Below are positions 7,504 to 13,186 of a stretch of 19,388 bases of DNA, piece after piece. Within the stretch, counting starts at the first letter, position 1. Each line of letters opens with the position of its first letter. The notes under the pieces were generated by a model. The model searched no databases. It was not told the origin of the DNA and worked only from the letters and a program-made list of their open reading frames with translations. Origin of the DNA: JAHDCJ01 sp039028895 (GTDB lineage Bacteria > Bacteroidota > Bacteroidia > Chitinophagales > Saprospiraceae); NCBI GenBank assembly GCA_039028895.1, contig JBCCHF010000074.1:1-19388 (forward strand), given 5' to 3'. The translations under genes and the position numbers were made by a program.

Positions 7504-10332
7504 ATGAACTGCTATAAGTATATCTTCCTGATATTTTTTGGTATATGGGCAATTTCTGAAATAAGCTGTGTTAGCCAACCTGAAACCGAAGAGGACTTTG
7601 AGCCACCTGGTTTACAAATTTCCACTGATCTTGAATCCGAAAAAGACCTCCGTTCATTTGATCATCCTTTATTGGAAGGATTGATACCTGAGCAGACAGA
7701 GTTGGTCAGTTTAGATTCCATATACAAAGTAGTAGGCGATTATTTTTTTAGCAAAAATGAAGGCGAATCCTGTCTTTATTTTTTTCTCAAAAGAAAGTTA
7801 ATATGTGAACAGCTTTATGGAAAATCGAGTCTCGAGGTAAGTCGATGTTTCGCAGATATCGGGAAGGTGCTTCGTTATCGGCTTTCAAGATACCATGAAG
7901 CCAAGGAAGCTTTGCACCAAGGCTTGTTATTGGCGGAAGCCAATGGTGATAGTACGTCAAGATCTTTGTTCAATAATTATTATTGGCTGGCTTCGAGTTA
8001 TAACAGGATTAAAGACTTTTCTAATGCTAGAATATATGCTCTCGCTGCTTATGAACTCGCTGTAAAATTGCCACATCCAAATATTAGTGAACGATCAAAA
8101 GGATTGCTCATTCTTGGAACTATTCATGGAAATTTACATCGTCGGCAAGATGCGATTAAATATTATAGTGAGCTTATTCCAATAGAAGATTCAATTCGAT
8201 TTGATAGCAGGAACTCTGATTATTTGTACAATAATCTTGGTGGGCAATATATAGAGGTTGGGGATTTTGTAAAGGGTAAAAAGGCATTATTAAAAAGTTA
8301 TACTATAAATAAAGAAGGTAAAGGGGGCAGTGCCTTAAGGCTGACACTCAGAAATCTTGCAGCCATGTATTATATGAGTGATATGCTGGATTCTTCCCTT
8401 TACTATTATCATAAGGCCTTAAAATTAAACAACAGTGTTTTCCCAGATGATCGCCTTCAATCTGCTCATTTCAACAGGGCATTAGGTGGTGTGTTTTTTC
8501 GGAAGGATCAACTGGATTCAGCACTTATATATTATCAGGAAGCCCTAAAAATGGGTTTTGATAATTTTAACCAGGACGAGTTTAATTTCAACCCCTTAAT
8601 TAAAAAAAACCATAGGAATGACGAGCTTTTTATTTTACTCAGTGGTAAAGGAAAAGCCCTGTTGAATAAATTTCATAAAAATCCGCAAGATAAGAATTGG
8701 TTACTCATGGCTCTTGATTGCTATAATAAGGCTGATTCAGTAATTATGATGAATCGGGCAGGAATTGATCACGAAGCCTCAAAGCTCAATATGGCTTCTG
8801 TCAATTATCGTCAGGTGTATGCAGATGCAATCAACTGTGCTTTCTTATTGGACTCCTTGACACCGGACCCAAAATTTAGAGATATGGCATTTAGGTTTAT
8901 GGAAAAAAACAAATCAATGATTCTTCTAGAGGCCATATCCAAAAACAGTTTTTCCAGAAACTCAGAAGTAGATCCGGATCTTAGACAAAAAGAACTCGAT
9001 CATATAGAAGCTGTTAGTTATAATGAAGAAATGAAGCGTTTAGTTCAGCGTAAAGTCGATGCAATTGTAGAAAATTCGAATAGGAGAAATGAGCTCGAAA
9101 TACAGTTAAATAAACGAGATTCTCTAAACAAGATCAGTATAGCTCTTGACCAGGCTGGTGAGTTATTAAAAAAGGAGCTAAGGGAGAAAGCTCCAAATTA
9201 TGCTGACCAAAAATACGATCAGGAATTCTCTGGATTAAATGATATATCTTCTTCCGTCATTAAACCAGGAATGGCCATTCTCGAATATTTTAAGACGGAT
9301 TCGGCAGTTTATGCACTGAGTTTTTTTGACGGTACCTCTAGTTTAAAGAAAATAAAGCTAGATCAAGAATTGAAAAATTCGATTTATGCCTACAAGCGGG
9401 CATTAAGGGAAGGGATTAATCATCGAGAAGATGAAACCGTTCAATTCAAGCGTTTTACCGAAAGTGCTTTACTGTTATACAGAAAGTTGATTCAAGAACC
9501 TTTGGTTAATAAATTAGAACAGGTTAAATCATTGATAATTGTCCCAGACGATATTTTGGCTGACCTGCCTTTTGAATCCTTTCTTGTAAAATTACCAGAA
9601 GGAAATAGGAATGATTACAGTCGATTAGAGTATTTATTCCAAAAGTTGGATGTTTCTTATGCATTGTCACTAAATGTTCTTTCAAAAAGCAAGGAAGGAG
9701 TCAAGTCAAATAAAATCAAACCTAAAGTATTGGGTTTTAGTTATCTGAGTACAGAAAAGGTAGGGGCCCTTCCTGGTGCTTCAAAAGAGATCGAGGCTTT
9801 GAAAACCAAATATAAAGGATCGTATTTCTCAGGTGATGATGCTACCGTAGAAAATTTTAAACTAAATGTTATTGATAAAGACGTGATTCATTTAGCAATA
9901 CACGGTAAAGCTGACACCACAGATAATTATGCGTCATGTCTTTACTTCGTTCCTGAGGAAAAACATGATGGAAAATTGTTTGCTTATGATCTTTATAACC
10001 TAAGAATTGATGCTGATTTAATTGTTTTAAGTGCTTGTGAATCAGGAATTGGGGCAAAGGCAGAAGGAGAGGGTACTTATAGTATTGCCCGAGGTTTCGC
10101 CTTCAGTGGATGCCCAACCCAGGTTATTACGCTTTGGAGTATTAAAGACAAAGCCGCAGTAGATCTAATGCAGGCTTTTTATAGCGAATTAATCAAAGAA
10201 AAACCAGTTGGAAAAGCATTAAGCCTAGCCAAGAAAAAGCTTGTTAAACAATACGATGAATACTGGGCGCATCCTTCCAATTGGGCTGCCTTTATCGTTT
10301 TAGGAAATCCAGAAACAGCTTTTAAAAGTTAA
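7504..10332 (+). CDS. Exported TPR-CHAT protease
   Basis: Large protein of 942 residues. Residues 1-22 are a hydrophobic export signal ending SEISC. Cys22 may be lipidated, but Glu at -3 is a poor lipobox. Tetratricopeptide repeats fill about 110-355 (YNNLGGQYIEVGDF, LRNLAAMYYMSDMLDSSLYY, DSALIYYQEALKM). A helical, probably coiled-coil linker spans about 500-570. The C-terminal CHAT domain (caspase HetF associated with TPRs), about 620-940, keeps both catalytic residues: His800 in HLAIHGKAD and Cys845 in VLSACESG. It should therefore be an active caspase-like cysteine protease. Its substrate is unknown. It converges, with a 9-base gap, on a minus-strand sigma/anti-sigma cluster. Two sampled lines (8161-8220, 9001-9060) are about 32-33% G+C by hand count against 50% at 14581-14640, suggesting different ancestry. 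Confidence 0.9.
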   Translation: MNCYKYIFLIFFGIWAISEISCVSQPETEEDFEPPGLQISTDLESEKDLRSFDHPLLEGLIPEQTELVSLDSIYKVVGDYFFSKNEGESCLYFFLKRKLICEQLYGKSSLEVSRCFADIGKVLRYRLSRYHEAKEALHQGLLLAEANGDSTSRSLFNNYYWLASSYNRIKDFSNARIYALAAYELAVKLPHPNISERSKGLLILGTIHGNLHRRQDAIKYYSELIPIEDSIRFDSRNSDYLYNNLGGQYIEVGDFVKGKKALLKSYTINKEGKGGSALRLTLRNLAAMYYMSDMLDSSLYYYHKALKLNNSVFPDDRLQSAHFNRALGGVFFRKDQLDSALIYYQEALKMGFDNFNQDEFNFNPLIKKNHRNDELFILLSGKGKALLNKFHKNPQDKNWLLMALDCYNKADSVIMMNRAGIDHEASKLNMASVNYRQVYADAINCAFLLDSLTPDPKFRDMAFRFMEKNKSMILLEAISKNSFSRNSEVDPDLRQKELDHIEAVSYNEEMKRLVQRKVDAIVENSNRRNELEIQLNKRDSLNKISIALDQAGELLKKELREKAPNYADQKYDQEFSGLNDISSSVIKPGMAILEYFKTDSAVYALSFFDGTSSLKKIKLDQELKNSIYAYKRALREGINHREDETVQFKRFTESALLLYRKLIQEPLVNKLEQVKSLIIVPDDILADLPFESFLVKLPEGNRNDYSRLEYLFQKLDVSYALSLNVLSKSKEGVKSNKIKPKVLGFSYLSTEKVGALPGASKEIEALKTKYKGSYFSGDDATVENFKLNVIDKDVIHLAIHGKADTTDNYASCLYFVPEEKHDGKLFAYDLYNLRIDADLIVLSACESGIGAKAEGEGTYSIARGFAFSGCPTQVITLWSIKDKAAVDLMQAFYSELIKEKPVGKALSLAKKKLVKQYDEYWAHPSNWAAFIVLGNPETAFKS

Positions 10333-10341
10333 CTATATTGG

Positions 10342-10926
10342 TTATCCTAAAGTGGAAATATCTTTGCCAAAAAAGTGGATGCTTTTATTTCCTTCAGAAT
10401 CTCCTAGTTTTTGGTCAACGTTGATAAAAGCCGCAGATCTTGTCATGAAGTAGGGACGGTCAGTTGTCTTAACCATATTCGGATATACTTCTCTGTCGAA
10501 ATAATAGAATTGATCGGCTCCTTGCTCATCAGCCTGAACTAATTTTCCATAGCGATAAGCGAATTGTTCATTAACTGGGACACCAGATCTCGGTGGATCT
10601 TCATTGCCAATTGTGTTCTTCCTGAGAACAGTAACAAGTCCACCAGATTGATCAAATCCAATATCGATCTCTTCGACCTCTTGGCGATTACTGTTAACCG
10701 TTACGATCAGTGCTATTTCTTCCTGTTTGTCAGTAGAAGAACCGTCAGCATTTCTAACTGTCACTGTGACATTTCGGAGATTGAATAAGACATCTGTGCC
10801 CACAGAATGGTTGCTGGATGAGTTTGGGTCACGATAATAAAGAATGCACTTGGAGTTGTTATCATATTCGATAATACCAACACCACCTTTAGTGCCTGAA
10901 GTTTGAATGGTTCCGTTTAAAGCCAT
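10342..10926 (-). CDS. Hypothetical protein, possibly with a cold-shock-like N-terminal fold
   Basis: A 194-residue protein that I do not recognise. It has no signal peptide or membrane segment. Residues 1-50 are beta-strand rich with a pattern reminiscent of a cold-shock/OB domain (NGTIQTSG..KGGVGIIEYD..CILYY..VGTDVLFNL), but the RNP1-like segment lacks the usual aromatics, so nucleic-acid binding is doubtful. The middle and C terminus are charged and strand-rich (VEEIDIGFDQSGGLVTVLRK, GKLVQADEQGADQFYYFDRE). It lies downstream of the sigma/anti-sigma pair on the same strand with a 144-base gap that contains its own promoter-like sequence, and its 3' end is 9 bases from the CHAT gene. ATG 10926 follows a purine-rich AAAGAAAAG. 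It could be a target of the sigma factor or a substrate or partner of the protease. Confidence 0.7.
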   Translation of the reverse strand: MALNGTIQTSGTKGGVGIIEYDNNSKCILYYRDPNSSSNHSVGTDVLFNLRNVTVTVRNADGSSTDKQEEIALIVTVNSNRQEVEEIDIGFDQSGGLVTVLRKNTIGNEDPPRSGVPVNEQFAYRYGKLVQADEQGADQFYYFDREVYPNMVKTTDRPYFMTRSAAFINVDQKLGDSEGNKSIHFFGKDISTLG

Positions 10927-10962
10927 CTTTTCTTTTTTTAGTTTGTGAAATCCGTTTTACAA

Positions 10963-10992
10963 AAAATGTAAAATGAATTAATGGATTTAAAA
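10963..10992 (-). promoter_or_regulatory. Bacteroidota-type promoter for the 194-residue protein
   Basis: On the minus strand, TTTT (10989-10992) is followed after exactly 18 bases by TACATTTT (10963-10970). This compares with the -33/-7 consensus TTTG-N17-19-TAnnTTTG: 3 of 4 and 5 of 6 fixed positions. The ATG would be about 30 bases past the expected start site. It supports independent transcription of this gene. Confidence 0.35.
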
Positions 10993-11039
10993 GGTTTGGG
11001 TCAGTTATAAACTAAGAAATATTCCTAACTAATATCAAT

Positions 11040-11056
11040 GTTTTACTGGGTAAAAC
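11040..11056. repeat. GTTTTAC-TGG-GTAAAAC dyad
   Basis: A perfect 7-base inverted repeat with a 3-base loop, just after the anti-sigma stop codon. The same word pair recurs at 10954-10974 as GTTTTAC-N7-GTAAAAT, over the candidate promoter of the next gene. It could be an operator pair or an mRNA stem-loop. At 11054-11056 the right arm overlaps a second possible hairpin (AACCAA 11054-11059 with TTGGTT 11067-11072), so the two are mutually exclusive. Confidence 0.4.
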
Positions 11057-11070
11057 CAATTGTCATTTGG

Positions 11071-12087
11071 TTATTTTAAGGTTTCTAAAATAGCAGCTGC
11101 TTTTTCACAAAAGTGACAATCTTCTGTTGCAAATTCAGACCAAAGTGCCTTTGTACCTTCTTCATTACCAGAAGCTATCAAGGAGAGTCCTTTCCAGTAC
11201 ACACTAGGGTCGGCATAACGCTGTTCTCCACTGGACAGATATTCGTCAAATGCGCTTATAGCATCCTCATACTGAAGTGCCCCAAAGGCTGCTTGACCTT
11301 TGAAAAAAGTAATTACAGATGATTGCTGGTCTGTTAGTAATGATTCATATGCTGCTTTTGCTTTTGAGTAATCTCCTTCTTCGTAAGCTAGAAACGCCAT
11401 GTATACTTGCTCAGAATCGTGATTGGGAAATAAATCTTTCAACCGCTCTGAAATTTCATTATCAATTACTGGTGATCTTTGAATGAGATCGGAAGGGTAG
11501 GTCCCCAATGCAGCAATCACACTGGTATTGTTTTGCGTAGTAGAGATATTCATTGTTATAATGAAGGTCAAAGCCATGAGCAAGGCAAGTCCTGCAGCAT
11601 AGGAAAGTATTTTTTTAGAATTCAACGAGCGTACTACCCCTTTCTGGGGTTCCTCTGCATCCATATCAGCTTCTACACGCTGAAGCCTTTTACGCAACTT
11701 TTTGCGATTGGTGTATTTGATGCCCTCAAACAAGCGTTTAGTTTCCTCAAATTGCTGCCTGAACTCAGGATTATTATCCAGTTTCTTTTCAAACTCAAGA
11801 ATTTCATCAACACTGAGTTTGCCCACCAGATAATGTTCTATTTTTTCATGAATATTATTTTCCTTCATAGCAACTTTAGAGAGACTAGTCTCCCAACTTT
11901 TCATTTTTTTGAATAAATCTGCTCTGCCTTGGTAAGAGATCAAGTTTAATGCAGATTTCATATTATTGAACAACTTTCCGAAAGCTTCATCTGTCAGGAT
12001 CAGTAATTCAACGTTAATGGAATCTTTTGCACTCAGAGCACCCACTAAATATTGTTCAATCAATTGAACACTTTTGTCATTTGTCAT
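11071..12087 (-). CDS. Membrane anti-sigma factor with duplicated sigma-binding domain and periplasmic TPRs
   Basis: A 338-residue protein, numbered from ATG 12087. The longer frame starts at TTG 12093; ATG 12087 is only 2 bases past the sigma stop, giving TGAaaATG coupling. Two tandem copies of a helical domain begin with IEQYLVGALS (10-19) and IEHYLVGKLS (83-92). Each resembles the N-terminal sigma-binding domain of FecR-type anti-sigma factors (compare HLTGEIS in the FecR protein of this window). A single membrane helix spans about 158-180. The periplasmic part has TPR-like helices about 227-312 (AYEEGDYSKAKAAYESLL, ALQYEDAISAFDEYL) and a C-terminal Cys324-His-Phe-Cys327. It should bind the sigma factor encoded immediately upstream and sense an envelope signal; the signal is unknown. 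Confidence 0.8.
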   Translation of the reverse strand: MTNDKSVQLIEQYLVGALSAKDSINVELLILTDEAFGKLFNNMKSALNLISYQGRADLFKKMKSWETSLSKVAMKENNIHEKIEHYLVGKLSVDEILEFEKKLDNNPEFRQQFEETKRLFEGIKYTNRKKLRKRLQRVEADMDAEEPQKGVVRSLNSKKILSYAAGLALLMALTFIITMNISTTQNNTSVIAALGTYPSDLIQRSPVIDNEISERLKDLFPNHDSEQVYMAFLAYEEGDYSKAKAAYESLLTDQQSSVITFFKGQAAFGALQYEDAISAFDEYLSSGEQRYADPSVYWKGLSLIASGNEEGTKALWSEFATEDCHFCEKAAAILETLK

Positions 12088-12089
12088 TT

Positions 12090-12656
12090 TCAAATGGTTT
12101 TCTGAGAACTGGCCATAATTTTAAGTACCAGTTCTCTTAAACGCTGGAGACATTTGTATTTCATGTTTTTGGTTGTCTTTGCGTTTTTATAAGCCATATG
12201 GTCTGAAATCTCGGTCATGGACTGCCGCTTGTAATAGAACCTGGTCAGCAATTCTGAACATTTACTGTCCATATTTTGCAAGCCTTGCTCTACAGCAGTC
12301 ATGTTTTCTTCAAAAACTTCGTAATCATCTACATTAGGGAAATCTTCTCTCAGAGCGAAGTCGACAATGTTGTTAATCTTTTTTCCTTTTGCGCGCCTTA
12401 ATTCTCTGATCTTATTTTTCCCGATAGCGAAAATGTAGGTCTTTAGACTACTGGTTAGTTCAACCAATTTTCCATTAACAGCATTTTCAAACAGGGCGAT
12501 CATAGTGACCTGATACAATTCTTTTGCTTCCTCCTCGTTTCCGCTCAATTGTTTTAAGGCCCAGGGAATGAATGTATCCCTATAGTTCATGTAGATTTTT
12601 TCAAAAGCCAACTCATCTCCTTCCTGGAGTTTTTTTATCAGTTGTTGCTCAGACAT
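12090..12656 (-). CDS. ECF-type sigma-70 family sigma factor
   Basis: A 188-residue sigma factor, distinct from the FecI-like one. Region 2: MSEQQLIKKLQEGDELAFEKIYMNYRDTF, NEEEAKELYQVTMIALFEN, LKTYIFAIGKNKIRELRR. Region 4 at the C terminus: MDSKCSELLTRFYYKRQSMTEISDHM, NAKTTKNMKYKCLQRLREL. This subtype, with a KNMKYKCLQRLRE end, is often paired with TPR-type anti-sigma factors in Bacteroidota. The longest frame begins at TTG 12728, but ATG 12656 fits the family start, and a -7-like box lies inside the longer version at 12706-12713, so the shorter start is used. The regulon is unknown. Confidence 0.88.
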   Translation of the reverse strand: MSEQQLIKKLQEGDELAFEKIYMNYRDTFIPWALKQLSGNEEEAKELYQVTMIALFENAVNGKLVELTSSLKTYIFAIGKNKIRELRRAKGKKINNIVDFALREDFPNVDDYEVFEENMTAVEQGLQNMDSKCSELLTRFYYKRQSMTEISDHMAYKNAKTTKNMKYKCLQRLRELVLKIMASSQKTI

Positions 12657-12705
12657 GACAATTTTTGAGGGTTTATCTTCTGTTAACTTAATGGGGGTTC
12701 TATTA

Positions 12706-12713
12706 GAAAGGTA
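12706..12713 (-). promoter_or_regulatory. Candidate -7 box for the second sigma operon
   Basis: On the minus strand TACCTTTC agrees with TAnnTTTG at five of six fixed positions. It would place the transcript start about 40 bases before ATG 12656. The upstream region at -33 is an A/T homopolymer tract (12727-12742) without a clear TTTG. Confidence 0.3.
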
Positions 12714-12778
12714 ACCTGAATTACTCAAAAAAAAAATTTTTTCAATATCCGGGTGACCTTTTCACCTTTGCTGCATAA

Positions 12779-12819
12779 AGGGGTGTAAGTTGTTCAGAAA
12801 TAATCTTCTAAACACCCCT
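12779..12819. repeat. Inverted repeat AGGGGTGT/ACACCCCT
   Basis: Eight-base perfect arms (12779-12786 and 12812-12819) with a 25-base loop, in the gene-free stretch 12657-13186 upstream of the second sigma gene. No T run follows on either strand. It could be an operator or an RNA structure. Confidence 0.3.
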
Positions 12820-12857
12820 GTCACCCCAAAAAACTTCAAAAGAGAAGTTTCGACAAC

Positions 12858-12913
12858 AGTTGACGGTTACAAGTTGACCAATTAAAAGGCTAATCAACGG
12901 GTAACTGTCAACT
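12858..12913. repeat. Inverted repeat AGTTGACGGTTAC/GTAACTGTCAACT
   Basis: Thirteen-base arms (12858-12870 and 12901-12913) with one mismatch (G-T pair in one RNA), separated by 30 bases. The word GTTGAC recurs in the loop (12873-12878: GTTGACC). Together with the repeat at 12779-12819 and the terminator at 13024-13050 it makes up most of the visible structure in the 530-base gene-free stretch 12657-13186. I see no tRNA or open frame there. Confidence 0.35.
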
Positions 12914-13016
12914 ACTACTAATCTGGCTTTCTTTAAGTTCTATATATAATTGGGTTTAGGAGGTGCCAAAGGGTACCACCAACTTAAGTTTACATTTTTG
13001 GGTTTATTAGCTGTTT

Positions 13017-13050
13017 TAAGCAAAAAGGCCTGTCGTCCTGACAGGCCTTT
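13017..13050 (-). terminator. Bidirectional rho-independent terminator of the fadI-fadJ operon
   Basis: Eleven-base arms AAAGGCCTGTC (13024-13034) and GACAGGCCTTT (13040-13050) around a 5-base loop. On the minus strand it is followed by TTTTTGCTTAAAAC, about 137 bases after the fadJ stop. On the + strand it is followed by GTTGTTTTATTTTT, so it can work in both directions. Confidence 0.85.
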
Positions 13051-13138
13051 GTTGTTTTATTTTTACGATTAGTGTTGGTTATTGGTTGAAATATAAATGC
13101 AAATCGACGGTTGGAAATTAGACTCAAGGTTAAAAATC

Positions 13139-13171
13139 AAATTCAAACGCAAATTCAAACGCAAATTCAAA
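13139..13171. repeat. 12-base tandem repeat AAATTCAAACGC
   Basis: Two full copies and a 9-base partial copy of AAATTCAAACGC in the 3' trailer of the fadJ transcript, between its stop codon (13187) and the terminator. It generates a spurious open frame on the minus strand. Possibly a slipped-strand product. Confidence 0.7.
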
Positions 13172-13186
13172 ATTAGATTTTGAGAT

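Noticed and set aside
10342..10926. Bacterial gasdermin as partner of the CHAT protease
   Set aside because: The 194-residue protein is shorter than known bacterial gasdermins, lacks an N-terminal lipidation cysteine and shows no recognisable gasdermin pattern.
12657..12728. N-terminal 24-residue extension of the second sigma factor from TTG 12728
   Set aside because: The extension (SNSGYLSNRTPIKL) has no sigma-factor character and contains the candidate -7 box; ATG 12656 matches the usual family start.
13139..13171. CRISPR array or similar repeat-spacer structure
   Set aside because: All repeats in the window (7, 8 and 12 bases) are directly tandem without spacers, and no cas gene is present; the type III-E comparison is only an analogy for the CHAT module.
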